Below are positions 27,080 to 35,251 of a stretch of DNA of 64,000 nt, one piece after another (position 1 is the stretch's first letter; the number at the start of each line of letters is the position of its first letter). The stretch lies in NCBI GenBank assembly GCA_009360345.1, contig SPDP01000001.1:310001-374000 (forward strand), in the 5' to 3' direction. The notes below the pieces were generated by a model that made no database searches, was not told the DNA's origin, and saw nothing but the letters and a program-made list of their open reading frames with translations. Position numbers and translations under genes: made by a program. This DNA comes from Alcaligenaceae bacterium SAGV5. GTDB taxonomy: Bacteria > Pseudomonadota > Gammaproteobacteria > Burkholderiales > Burkholderiaceae_B.

Positions 27080-27853
27080 ATGACGTTGCCTCCCCCTCGC
27101 GCCACCCGCACGACGCCGTCGACCGCCATCGCGAACCTGGCCCAGGTGGGGACGCCCATCTACGTCAAGCTGGTGATGTCCTTCAGGAGGCGGATCGAGA
27201 CGGGCGAATGGGCCGTGGGCCAACAGATCCCGTCGCTGGATGAACTGGCCCGCGACGAAGGCGTGGCGCGCGCCACCATCCGCCACGCCATCGGCTTCCT
27301 GGAGTCCGAGGGCCTGATCGGTCGCTACCGCGGCCGCGGCACCTTCGTCCTGCGCCGGCCGCAAAGCGGGGTTTTCTACGATATTCCGACCAGTTGGGAT
27401 ACCCTGGTCAATCACGTACCCGACATCCAGATCGAGTGGCTGGAAAGCAGCACGGTGATGCGGCCGCAATCGATCAACCACCACGGCGGCTCGCTGTCGC
27501 CCGACGGTTACCAGCACCTGCGCCGGCTGCAGAAGCACAATCAGATCCCGTATTTCGTCGGCGACTCGTATGTGGAGCGCACGATCTTCCGCGCCATCGG
27601 CAAGAAGGCGTTCAACTCGCCCGTGCCCATGCAACTGATACAGAATCACGCGGGTGACCGCATCGGCCGTGCCGAGCAGACCATCCAGGCCAGCAACGCC
27701 GATTTCGAGGTGGCGCAGTTGCTGGACGTGCCGGTGAACACCGCCATCATGGTGGTGACCCGCTCGGTGTTCGATACGGGCGAAGTCCTGGTGTATGAGT
27801 CCCAGGGCCTGTTCCGCAGCGACTTCGTGCGGGTGCACATGCGGCTGAAATAG
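27080..27853 (+). CDS. GntR-family regulator with UTRA-type effector domain (paralogue 2)
   Basis: The 257-residue protein closely parallels the product of 25713-26486: winged helix 'YVKLVMSFRRRIETGEWAVGQQIPSLDELARDEGVARATIRHAIGF' region, 'EGLIGRYRGRGTFVLRRPQSGVFYDIPTSWD', then 'RIGRAEQTIQASNADFEVAQLLD' and 'TGEVLVYESQGLFRSDFVRVHMRLK'. It probably arose by duplication. It is divergent from ybaK and convergent with the Bug gene at 27891. A TAGAAT sequence at 27042-27047 resembles the -10 element of the hyuA promoter. Confidence 0.92.
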   Translation: MTLPPPRATRTTPSTAIANLAQVGTPIYVKLVMSFRRRIETGEWAVGQQIPSLDELARDEGVARATIRHAIGFLESEGLIGRYRGRGTFVLRRPQSGVFYDIPTSWDTLVNHVPDIQIEWLESSTVMRPQSINHHGGSLSPDGYQHLRRLQKHNQIPYFVGDSYVERTIFRAIGKKAFNSPVPMQLIQNHAGDRIGRAEQTIQASNADFEVAQLLDVPVNTAIMVVTRSVFDTGEVLVYESQGLFRSDFVRVHMRLK

Positions 27854-27890
27854 CGCCGGCGCCTGGTGCGCCGGCGGGCCGGGCGGCGGG

Positions 27891-28865
27891 CTATTCGATG
27901 CTGATGCCCAGCCGCTTGATGCGCGTTTCCACCTCGGCCAGTTCGTCGCGCACGCGCGTGGACAGCTCGGCCGGCGTGCTGCTTTGGGGCTCGATGCCCA
28001 GCGCCGCGAATTTTTCGATCAGCTCCGGATCCTTCAGCACCTGCGCGATACCGGCGTTGAGCTTCTGCACCACGGCCGCGGGCGTGCCCGCCGGCGCCAC
28101 CAGGCCGACCCAGGTCTCGATAGCCAGGTCGGGGCCGCCGGATTCCTTGACGGTGGGCACCTGCGGATAGTCGGTCAGCCGCTGCGGCGACGCGGTGGCC
28201 AGCATCTTGAGCTTGCCGGCCTTGACCAGCGGCAGGCCCGAGCCGATGGTGGCCACGCTGAAGCTGATGTCGCCATTGGCGACCGCCGTGTAGATCTGCG
28301 CGCCTTCCTTGTAGTGGACCGGCATCATCTCGGTGCGCGTGGCCTGGGCCAGGATGGCGCCGCCGAAGTGGGCGGGGCTGCCCACGTAGGGCGTGCCGTA
28401 GGTGATCTTCTTCGGATCCTTGCGGGCCGCTTCGATCAGGTCGCGCATCGAGGCATAGGGAGCCGAGGCGGACGTGTAGAACAGGAAGGGCGCGCGGAAG
28501 AACATCGACACCGGCGCGAAGTCCTTTTGCGGATCGTAGGGGACCGAGGCCAGCAGCTTGGGATTGGTGGTCATGTGCGCGTCGCCCACGACCAGCAGGG
28601 TGTAGCCGTCGGGCGCGGCCTGTTTGGCGGCGCCCAGCGCGAGGAAGCCGTTGGCGCCCGGCTTGGCTTCGATGACGATGGGCTTGCCCCATAGCTTGCC
28701 CAGTTTATCGGCCATGATGCGCGTGGCGACGTCCGGCGTCAGGCCGGCCGGGTAGGGGGTGACGAGGCGTATGGGGCGCGCGGGAAAATCGTCGGCGTAG
28801 GCGGCCTGGATGCCGGCAAGCGTCAGGCTCGCCGCGACCAGGCGACACGATAGACTGGGGTTCAA
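27891..28865 (-). CDS. Bug-family (TctC) periplasmic substrate-binding protein
   Basis: The 324-residue protein has a signal peptide ending near 'IQAAYADD', then 'PIRLVTPYPAGLTPDVATRIMADKLGKLWG', 'IVIEAKPGANGFLALGAAKQAAPDGYTLL' and 'YGTPYVGSPAHFGGAIL'. The usual 'PGGxxD' loop reads PAGLTPD, a mild departure that may reflect a different ligand. No permease genes are close. The 5' gap holds ATAGTAAACTAT at 28936-28947. It is convergent with the second GntR gene, which may control it. Confidence 0.92.
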   Translation of the reverse strand: MNPSLSCRLVAASLTLAGIQAAYADDFPARPIRLVTPYPAGLTPDVATRIMADKLGKLWGKPIVIEAKPGANGFLALGAAKQAAPDGYTLLVVGDAHMTTNPKLLASVPYDPQKDFAPVSMFFRAPFLFYTSASAPYASMRDLIEAARKDPKKITYGTPYVGSPAHFGGAILAQATRTEMMPVHYKEGAQIYTAVANGDISFSVATIGSGLPLVKAGKLKMLATASPQRLTDYPQVPTVKESGGPDLAIETWVGLVAPAGTPAAVVQKLNAGIAQVLKDPELIEKFAALGIEPQSSTPAELSTRVRDELAEVETRIKRLGISIE

Positions 28866-28935
28866 GCTTGTCTCCTCGATGCGTCGCTCGACGCGCGGGC
28901 GCCAGGGTGCCTGCCCGGACGCTCGGTTTAATGTG

Positions 28936-28947
28936 ATAGTAAACTAT
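28936..28947. promoter_or_regulatory. Palindrome ATAGTAAACTAT upstream of a Bug gene
   Basis: The 12-base palindrome (arms ATAGT/ACTAT) sits in a short AT-rich island (about 28926-28962) in an otherwise GC-rich gap, 70 bases before the Bug start codon. Nearby CTATACTACTAG (28944-28955) recalls the CTATAC core of the hyuA dyad at 17986-17999. It may be an operator for one of the GntR proteins. Confidence 0.35.
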
Positions 28948-29087
28948 ACTACTAGCTATTATGAGCCGACTGCGGACCGACGGCAAGCGGGGGATGGCGA
29001 GGAGGGAGGGGGCGCCCCGGACGAGACCGGCACCGCTAGTCAGCTAGATCGATGAACGCCACCCTGGGGCGATGGCGGTCCGGCGCC

Positions 29088-30074
29088 TCAGTCGCCGACG
29101 ACGTTGGCGGCTCGGATGACGCCGCGCCAGCGGGTGATCTCTTCGGACAACCGCTGCGCCAGCAGGCCGGGCGGGCCGGTCTCGATGTCGATGCTCAGGG
29201 CGGCCAGGCGCCGGCGGACCTCGGGTTGCGACAAGGCCCTGGCCAGCGCGGCGTTGAGCGTGGCTGCCACGTCGGCGGGCAGGCCCGCGGGGGCGAACAC
29301 GCCCCACCATTGCCCCAGGTCCAGGTCGGGCAGAGGCAGTCCGGCTTCGACGAAGGTGGGAATGTCGGGCAGCGAGGCCGACCGGCGCGGCCCCGTCAGC
29401 GCCAAAGCCCGCACCTTGCCGGCCTCGATGCTGGGCTTGGCCACCGAGAAGGCCGCGAACATGCCGGTCAGGTGGCCGCCCAGCAGGTCCACCATGGCGG
29501 GGCCGCCGCCTTTGTAGGGCACGTGCAGCGCATCGATGCCAGCGGCCAGGCGCAAGGCTTCGAAGCTGAGTTGCGTGGGGGTGCCGTTGCCGGCCGACCC
29601 GTACTGGAGCCTGCCTGGTTGCGCGCGCGCCAACGCGACCAGATCCGGCACGCTGCGGGCTTGCACCGAGGGATGCACGATGAGCACGAAAGGCGCGGTA
29701 CCGATGAAGCCGACCGGCGCGAATGCCTTGCGGGGGTCGAATGCCTGGCTTTCGTATAGCGAGGGCATGATGGCCATGGAGTTTTCGCCCAGCAGCAGCG
29801 TGTGGCCATCGGGCGCCGAGCCCGCCACCTGCCGCCACGCCGGATAACCGTTGCCGCCAGCGCGGTTCTCGACGATTACCGTCTGTCCCAGGGCCGCGCC
29901 CAGCTCGGTAGAGAGGTGGCGGGCCAGGATGTCGGTGGCGCCGCCTGGCGCGAAGCCCACTACCAGCCTGACCGGGCGTTCGGGATAGGCCGCCGCGCCA
30001 GGTCCGGCGAGCGCTGCCATCAGCAGGACCGCGCCCGGGGCCAGGCCGGCGCGGCGGCTGGCGACGGGCCTCAT
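29088..30074 (-). CDS. Bug-family (TctC) periplasmic substrate-binding protein
   Basis: The 328-residue protein has an N-terminal signal ('APGAVLLMAALAGPGAAAYPE') and the Bug pattern 'VRLVVGFAPGGATDILARHLSTEL', 'VIVENRAGGNGYPAWRQVAGSAPDG', 'YGSAGNGTPTQLSFEAL' and 'VPYKGGGPAMVDLL'. ATG 30074 overlaps the stop of the VOC gene by 4 bases (ATGA), so it is coupled to it; the frame is open further upstream only as overlap with that gene. It is the last gene of the leftward 29088-32685 operon. Confidence 0.92.
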   Translation of the reverse strand: MRPVASRRAGLAPGAVLLMAALAGPGAAAYPERPVRLVVGFAPGGATDILARHLSTELGAALGQTVIVENRAGGNGYPAWRQVAGSAPDGHTLLLGENSMAIMPSLYESQAFDPRKAFAPVGFIGTAPFVLIVHPSVQARSVPDLVALARAQPGRLQYGSAGNGTPTQLSFEALRLAAGIDALHVPYKGGGPAMVDLLGGHLTGMFAAFSVAKPSIEAGKVRALALTGPRRSASLPDIPTFVEAGLPLPDLDLGQWWGVFAPAGLPADVAATLNAALARALSQPEVRRRLAALSIDIETGPPGLLAQRLSEEITRWRGVIRAANVVGD

Positions 30075-30700
30075 GGCTGTCTCTCCGTCCGCGGGATGGC
30101 AGGGTTCGACATGGTCGTTTCCGTGCCGTCGCGGTTGACCAGGGTCACGGGCCAGTCCATGCCCGGCTGCGGCCAGTTCGCCCAGGCCTCGGCGAACGAG
30201 TGGCTCAGCACTTCGAACACGTTGCCGAACGGATCTTCCGCATAGGCCAGGCGATAGGGCTTGCCTGGAATCATGGGGAACACGGGGGTGCGCTGTTTGC
30301 CGCCGGTGGCCACGATCTTCTCCAGCAAGGCTTCCACGTTCGGGTCGGTATAGCAAAGATGCCAGTAACCCTGGCGCCAATACTCCATGTTCAGGTCCGG
30401 GGCATAGGGCACGACGGCGGGATCGACGTACTGGAAAAGCTCCAGGCCGACACCGTTGGCGGTCATCAGCTGTGCCTGATAGGCCTTGCGAAAGCGCGGA
30501 CCCATGATGACGGCGGCCCGTTTTTCGTTCTGTTCTCCCGCGTCCAGGACGCGCGGTCCCATCAGCAGGGTGAAGCCCAGGACTTCGCTGTACCAGTCGA
30601 TGGCCGGGTAGATGTCGGGTACGGTCAGGCCGATATGGTTGAGCGCGCGCGGGTAAGTGATCATGTTGCGGTCTGCCTGGGTGGGAAAAGAAGTAGTCAT
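30071..30700 (-). CDS. VOC (glyoxalase/bleomycin-resistance fold) family protein
   Basis: The 209-residue protein contains a vicinal-oxygen-chelate fold: 'ALNHIGLTVPDIYPAIDWYSEVLGF' (H at 22), 'VGLELFQYVDP', 'GYWHLCYTDPNVEALLEKI' and 'YAEDPFGNVFEVLSHSF' with the metal-binding H and E positions preserved. Members include glyoxalases, epimerases and dioxygenases, so the reaction is not determined. ATG 30700 overlaps the stop of the upstream Bug gene by 4 bases, and its own stop overlaps the downstream Bug start, so it is sandwiched between two coupled receptor genes. Confidence 0.85.
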   Translation of the reverse strand: MTTSFPTQADRNMITYPRALNHIGLTVPDIYPAIDWYSEVLGFTLLMGPRVLDAGEQNEKRAAVIMGPRFRKAYQAQLMTANGVGLELFQYVDPAVVPYAPDLNMEYWRQGYWHLCYTDPNVEALLEKIVATGGKQRTPVFPMIPGKPYRLAYAEDPFGNVFEVLSHSFAEAWANWPQPGMDWPVTLVNRDGTETTMSNPAIPRTERQP

Positions 30701-31662
30701 TGGGATTCGATGCCGGCGTCTTTCACCAGCCGCCGATACTTCGCGAGTTCGGATTGCAGGTACGCGGCCGCCTCGGCGGGCGTACTGCCGATCAGTTCGA
30801 AACCGTTGCGGGCGAACTGCTCCCTCACATCGGGCTGGGCCAGTACCTTGACGAGGTCGGCATGGATGCGCGCGGTCACCGCGGACGGCAGGCCGGCCGG
30901 GCCGAACAGGCCGTACCAGGGCGCCATTTCGAAGCCCGGCAACCCGGATTCGGCGATGGTGGGGATATCGGGGGCGGCGGACGAGCGGCTCAGGCTGGCC
31001 AGGCCCAGCGCGCGTACCTTGCCGGTACGAAGGTGCGGCAACGCGGTCGACAGGGTGACGAACATCAACGGCAACTGGCCGCCGATCACGTCCACGATGC
31101 CCGGGTTCTCGCCCTTGTAGGGCACATGCTGCATGCGTGTCCCCAACGCCAGGTTCAGCATTTCGCCGGCCAGGTGCTGGGTCGATGCCTGGCCGCCCGA
31201 GCCGAAGCTCAGCGTCTGGCCATGCTGTTTCGCATACCGCATGAAGGCGGGGAAGTCGCCGGCGGGCAGGGCGGGGCCGGCGACCAGTACCGTAGGCACC
31301 GAAGCCACCACCGAGATCGGCGTGAAATCCTTGACCACGTCATAGGGCAGGCTGCGGGTGGTGGCCGCGGCGATGGCGGTGCTCGTCTGCGGCGACAGCA
31401 GCAGGGTATGGCCGTCGGGCGGCGCCTTGGCCACGAGGTCGGCGCCGATCGTGCCGCTGGCGCCGGGCTTGTTCTCGACGATGACGCTCTGGCCCCAGTT
31501 CTGCGAAAGTTTCTGCGCAATGAGGCGCGCCGCGATGTCGGTGCCGCCTCCGGGGGCATTGCCGACGACGATGCGGACCGGCCGGTCCGGATACTGCGGC
31601 TGGGCGCTTGCGGGACTGGCGAGCAGCATCAGTCCCGCCCAGAGCAAGGCGTGCGTTTTCAT
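30697..31662 (-). CDS. Bug-family (TctC) periplasmic substrate-binding protein
   Basis: The 321-residue protein has a signal peptide ('LLWAGLMLLASPASAQPQ') and the Bug pattern 'VRIVVGNAPGGGTDIAARLIAQKL', 'VIVENKPGASGTIGADLVAKAPPDGH', 'FGSGGQASTQHLAGEML' and 'VPYKGENPGIVDVIG'. AGGAGGAG precedes ATG 31662. It lies 57 bases downstream of the Gfo/Idh gene and overlaps the VOC gene by 4 bases. It differs clearly from the Bug protein two genes downstream, so the operon carries two receptors of probably different specificity. Confidence 0.92.
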   Translation of the reverse strand: MKTHALLWAGLMLLASPASAQPQYPDRPVRIVVGNAPGGGTDIAARLIAQKLSQNWGQSVIVENKPGASGTIGADLVAKAPPDGHTLLLSPQTSTAIAAATTRSLPYDVVKDFTPISVVASVPTVLVAGPALPAGDFPAFMRYAKQHGQTLSFGSGGQASTQHLAGEMLNLALGTRMQHVPYKGENPGIVDVIGGQLPLMFVTLSTALPHLRTGKVRALGLASLSRSSAAPDIPTIAESGLPGFEMAPWYGLFGPAGLPSAVTARIHADLVKVLAQPDVREQFARNGFELIGSTPAEAAAYLQSELAKYRRLVKDAGIESQ

Positions 31663-31719
31663 GAGGCGTCTCCTCCTGGTGCCTGTCGGCCCGGGGTTGT
31701 TGTGGTGGTGGCGCGGGTG

Positions 31720-32685
31720 CTACGGCCTGATGGCGCCGCGCCGGTCGATCGATTGCAGGATGGCGTCGAGCGCAACCGAGACGGCCACGATCTCGTCCAT
31801 GCCGATCAGGAACTCGCCGTGGCCCTGCGCGGCTTGGGCAAACGATTCCAGGCAGGCCAGGAGCGATTGGCCCGGTGCCAGTTCGCGATGTTCCGGCGCC
31901 TTGCCTGGCCGCCGGATCACGAGCTGGGTCTCGCCCAGCGCTTCGACCGAACCCTGGTCGCCGAAGACATGCACGCGCCAATACAGGGGGGTGGAGCGCA
32001 CGGCGGCGAACGAGCCGCTGATGCCGCGCTCGAAACCGAGCATGACGGTCAGCGTGTCGCGCGGATCGGCGCCCGCGCGCGTCGTCAGCAACTGGGCGGA
32101 CACCTCGGACACCGGTCCGGCCACGCTGACCAGCGCGTCCAGGACATGGATGCCGGAGCCGGTCAGCCCGCCTCCGGGCGCTTCGTGGGGAATCTCGCGC
32201 CAGGCGGTGAAGTTGCCGGAGTTCTGGTTGCTGGAATGTCCTTCGACGTGCAGGATCTGTCCCAGGCTGCCGCCGGCCACGATCTCGCGCAGGGCGATCA
32301 TGGAAGCCCAGAAGCGCTTGTTGTGGCCCACGGCCAGCACGCGATCCGCCGCCCGGCATGCCGCGGCGGCGGCCCTGGCTTCGTCTGCCGTGAGCGCCAG
32401 CGGTTTTTCGCAGAAGACATGCTTGCCCGCTCGCGCGGCAGCCAACACCTGCGCGGGATGCAGCGAGTGGGGAGTCGCCAGGACCACCGCGTCGATGCGG
32501 GGGTCGGCCAGCACCGACTCGTAGTCGGCGGTCAGGGCCAGTCCGTGGCGGGAAGCGAAGTCGCGCTTGGTGTCGATGTCGCGCGCGACACCGGTGGTGA
32601 ACCGCATGCCCGGGCTCTTGCCTTGCACGGCTTCGACAATGCTCTTGCCCCACCAGCCCAGTCCGACGATCGCGGCCTTGATCAT
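31720..32685 (-). CDS. Gfo/Idh/MocA-family NAD(P)-dependent oxidoreductase
   Basis: The 321-residue protein has the Rossmann start 'AAIVGLGWWGKSIVEAVQGK', then 'ADPRIDAVVLATPHSLHPAQVLAAARAGKHVFCEKPLALT' with the conserved EKP motif that carries the catalytic lysine. 'GSGIHVLDALVSVAG' fits the family's GxxxHxxD region. Members oxidise sugar-alcohol-type substrates or reduce ketones; the substrate cannot be read. It is the first gene of the leftward operon with Bug, VOC and Bug genes and is divergent from a lacI-type gene, with a perfect operator-like palindrome between them. Confidence 0.9.
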   Translation of the reverse strand: MIKAAIVGLGWWGKSIVEAVQGKSPGMRFTTGVARDIDTKRDFASRHGLALTADYESVLADPRIDAVVLATPHSLHPAQVLAAARAGKHVFCEKPLALTADEARAAAAACRAADRVLAVGHNKRFWASMIALREIVAGGSLGQILHVEGHSSNQNSGNFTAWREIPHEAPGGGLTGSGIHVLDALVSVAGPVSEVSAQLLTTRAGADPRDTLTVMLGFERGISGSFAAVRSTPLYWRVHVFGDQGSVEALGETQLVIRRPGKAPEHRELAPGQSLLACLESFAQAAQGHGEFLIGMDEIVAVSVALDAILQSIDRRGAIRP

Positions 32686-32807
32686 GATTGCCTCTTTCCT
32701 GTTCGATGAATGATGCAGCCGCGACAGGGGGGATCGCTACAATGCGGCGCAACGGGCACCTGCCCGATGCGACGGAACCGACGATCCGGGGGGACCCGGC
32801 CGATGTT

Positions 32808-32823
32808 CTGCAAACGTTTGCAG
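32808..32823. promoter_or_regulatory. LacI-type operator, perfect palindrome
   Basis: CTGCAAACGTTTGCAG is a perfect 16-base palindrome with the central CG typical of LacI/PurR-type operators. It lies between the Gfo/Idh gene and the lacI-type gene, 122 bases from the former start and 129 from the latter. The flanking 32824-32952 is AT-rich and should hold the promoters. Confidence 0.75.
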
Positions 32824-32952
32824 TAATCTAGGTGGAAATTTTCCCGTGCGCTAGTTTTTTCGACTATCTACAGGGATTTCCATAATAATTGGCGCATTGA
32901 TATCAGTTTTTATCTGACAAAACAGCCGGTTCTGTATGAGAACGATTGCAAA

Positions 32953-33981
32953 ATGAATGCAAAAAAACCCAGGTCATCGGCAGTGACGATCGAGGATGTC
33001 GCGCTGGCGGCGGGCGTGCACGTGGCGACCGTGTCGCGCGCGTTGCGCGAGGGGGGCATGGTGGCGCCCGCCACCCGCGAGAAGGTCCAGGCCGCCGCGC
33101 GCCGGCTCGGCTACCGGCCCAATGTCGCCGCGGCCACGCTGCGCACTCGCCGCAGCAGCCTGGTGGGCGTCATCGTGACGGACCTTGGCAATCCTTTTTT
33201 CGGCCCGATTCTCAAGGGGTTGGAAACCGAGCTTCGCAAGAGCGGATGGATGTCGCTGGTGGTGCAGCCGCCCGAAGACGCCGCCGGCCGGCGCGACGTG
33301 GTGCTGGCCCTGGCTGATCGCCAGGTAGGCGGGCTGATCATCGGCGCGGCCGAAATCGACGACCCTTTGCTGGACACCGCCGATGGCCTGCAGTTGCCGG
33401 TGGTATTGGTGAACCGTGGCTACGGCGAGCGCCGTTTTCCCAGCATCGTGACCGACGACCGCGAAAGCATGCGGCTGGCGCTGGACCACTTGCTGGCGCT
33501 GGGGCACCGCCACATCGCCCACATTGCCGGACCCCGTTCCAGTTCCACTGGCCGCGCCCGTGCGGAGGCCTTCGGCGATCTGTGCCGCCAGCAGGGCATC
33601 GGCGATGCCATCATCGTCGAGACGCCGGCGTTCACGCGCGCCGCGGGCAACGAAGCGGCGCTGTCGGTGCTCGACGTGGCGGCTCCGCCGACTGCCGTCG
33701 TGGCCGGCAACGACATGCTCGCGCTGGGCGTGCTCGACGCTGCCGGGCACTGCGGGCTATCGGTGCCGGGGGACCTGTCCCTCGTCGGGCACAACGACAT
33801 GCCCCTGGTGGACCTGATCGATCCGCCGCTCACCACCATCCGCGTGCCGGTGGAGCAACTGAGCCGCCAGGCCGCGCGCCTGTTGATCGAGCAGATGCAC
33901 AACGCGGACGAGGCCGTGATGATGCGGGTCATGATGCCGAGCCTGGTCGTGCGCGCGTCCACGGGGCCGGCGCGGCGCTGA
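32953..33981 (+). CDS. LacI-family transcriptional regulator
   Basis: The 342-residue protein has the LacI helix-turn-helix and hinge ('VTIEDVALAAGVHVATVSRALREGGMVAP', 'AARRLGYRPNVAAATLRTRRS') and a periplasmic-binding-like core ('VIVTDLGNPFFGPILKGLE', 'GHRHIAHIAGPRSS', 'VVAGNDMLALGVLDAAGHCGLSVPGDLSLVGHND'). The hinge sequence fits binding to AACGTT-centred operators such as 32808-32823. It is divergent from the Gfo/Idh-Bug-VOC-Bug operon and is presumably its repressor. The core resembles sugar-sensing members, which fits the Gfo/Idh protein, but the ligand is unknown. Confidence 0.94.
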   Translation: MNAKKPRSSAVTIEDVALAAGVHVATVSRALREGGMVAPATREKVQAAARRLGYRPNVAAATLRTRRSSLVGVIVTDLGNPFFGPILKGLETELRKSGWMSLVVQPPEDAAGRRDVVLALADRQVGGLIIGAAEIDDPLLDTADGLQLPVVLVNRGYGERRFPSIVTDDRESMRLALDHLLALGHRHIAHIAGPRSSSTGRARAEAFGDLCRQQGIGDAIIVETPAFTRAAGNEAALSVLDVAAPPTAVVAGNDMLALGVLDAAGHCGLSVPGDLSLVGHNDMPLVDLIDPPLTTIRVPVEQLSRQAARLLIEQMHNADEAVMMRVMMPSLVVRASTGPARR

Positions 33982-34006
33982 CGCGCCGCCGGCCCGTGAG
34001 GCGACG

Positions 34007-34984
34007 CTACTGCGCGGTGATGTGGCGCTCTTTGATGATCGCGCCCCAGGTGGCCGATTCGTCGGCGATGAACTTGGCGAGTTCTTCGCGGCTCATCGGA
34101 TCCGGCGTCAGTCCGTGCTTGATCAACTGCGCCGATACATCGGGATCCTTCAGCACCTTCACGATTTCCTCGTTCCAGCGGTCGAGTATCCCGGCGGGCG
34201 TCTTGCCTGGCGCGACGAAGGCGTACCAGTTGGTGGCATTGAAGCCGGGGATGCCGGACTCCGCGATGGTCGGAACATCGGGCATGAAGGCCGGGCGCTT
34301 CAGGCCGGTCGTGGCGATGGCGACCACCTTGCCGGTCTCGATATGGGGCTGGGCCGAGGAAGGCGTCGAGTAATACGAGGCGACCCGCCCCGACAGCAGG
34401 TCCACCATGGCCGGCGCGCCGCCCTTGTAGGGAACGTGGACGACGTTCACGCCGGCGCGCTGGTTGAGCAGCTCGCCCGCCAGGTGCGAGGCCGAGCCGG
34501 CGCCGGTCGAGGCGTAGCTCATCTTCTCGGGATGTTTCTTGGCCATCTCGACGTAGTCGTTCAGCGTCTTGATACCCAGGCCGGCGTAGGCCACCAGTAC
34601 ATTCGGAAAGTTGACGCCCATGGTGATGGGCGCCAGGTCCTTGACCGGATCGTAGGGCAGCTTCATCAAGTGGGGCGCGATGGCCAGCGGGCCGATCGAG
34701 CCGAGCAGGATGGTGGCGCCGTCGGGTTCGGCGCGCGCGACCAGATCGTGGGCGATGTTGCCACCCGCGCCGGCCTTGTTCTCGACCACCACCGGCCGGC
34801 CGAGGTTTTCCGACAGCTTCCTGGCGATCAGGCGGGCCGCGGTGTCCGAGCCGCCGCCGGGCGCGAAGCCGACGACCATGGTGATCGACTTGCGTGGAAT
34901 GTCCTGGGCCGCGGCCAGCGGCGGCAGGGCACAGGCGAACGCGGCCGCGATCCACGCGGCCGGCATGAGCGGGTAACGATGCAT
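34007..34984 (-). CDS. Bug-family (TctC) periplasmic substrate-binding protein
   Basis: The 325-residue protein has a signal peptide ('WIAAAFACALPPLAAAQD') and the Bug pattern 'ITMVVGFAPGGGSDTAARLIARKL', 'VVVENKAGAGGNIAHDLVARAEPDGA' and 'YASTGAGSASHLAGELLNQ', then 'VPYKGGAPAMVDLLSG'. ATG 34984 with GGAGGAG just upstream is used; the frame stays open to 35092, but the extra N-terminus lacks a signal. It is convergent with the lacI gene and divergent from the CoA-transferase at 35252, with which it may share regulation. Confidence 0.92.
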   Translation of the reverse strand: MHRYPLMPAAWIAAAFACALPPLAAAQDIPRKSITMVVGFAPGGGSDTAARLIARKLSENLGRPVVVENKAGAGGNIAHDLVARAEPDGATILLGSIGPLAIAPHLMKLPYDPVKDLAPITMGVNFPNVLVAYAGLGIKTLNDYVEMAKKHPEKMSYASTGAGSASHLAGELLNQRAGVNVVHVPYKGGAPAMVDLLSGRVASYYSTPSSAQPHIETGKVVAIATTGLKRPAFMPDVPTIAESGIPGFNATNWYAFVAPGKTPAGILDRWNEEIVKVLKDPDVSAQLIKHGLTPDPMSREELAKFIADESATWGAIIKERHITAQ

Positions 34985-35251
34985 GGCTCCTCCGTTATGG
35001 TTGTCAGGGAGACCGGGGCGGCCTCTGTCGTCGGGCCAGCATACGAGGAGCTTTTCGGTGACGTAATCACCTGGCATGAATGGGGGCATCACGACTCGTG
35101 ACGGGGTGGTGCCGGCCGGGACCGCCGTCGCCGGTGGCCGGGCTCGTGATTTCCCGGGGAAGCCGCCGTGCCCGTGCGGTAAGCTTACGGACTGCCCGGC
35201 ATTCGCCGGTCCCGCGGTCTTGTTCTTCCTTCACGCGAATTCGAGCCAAGC

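Noticed and set aside
25713..28865. Mobile element carrying the two GntR copies
   Set aside because: No transposase, terminal repeats or target duplication are visible; plain duplication is enough.
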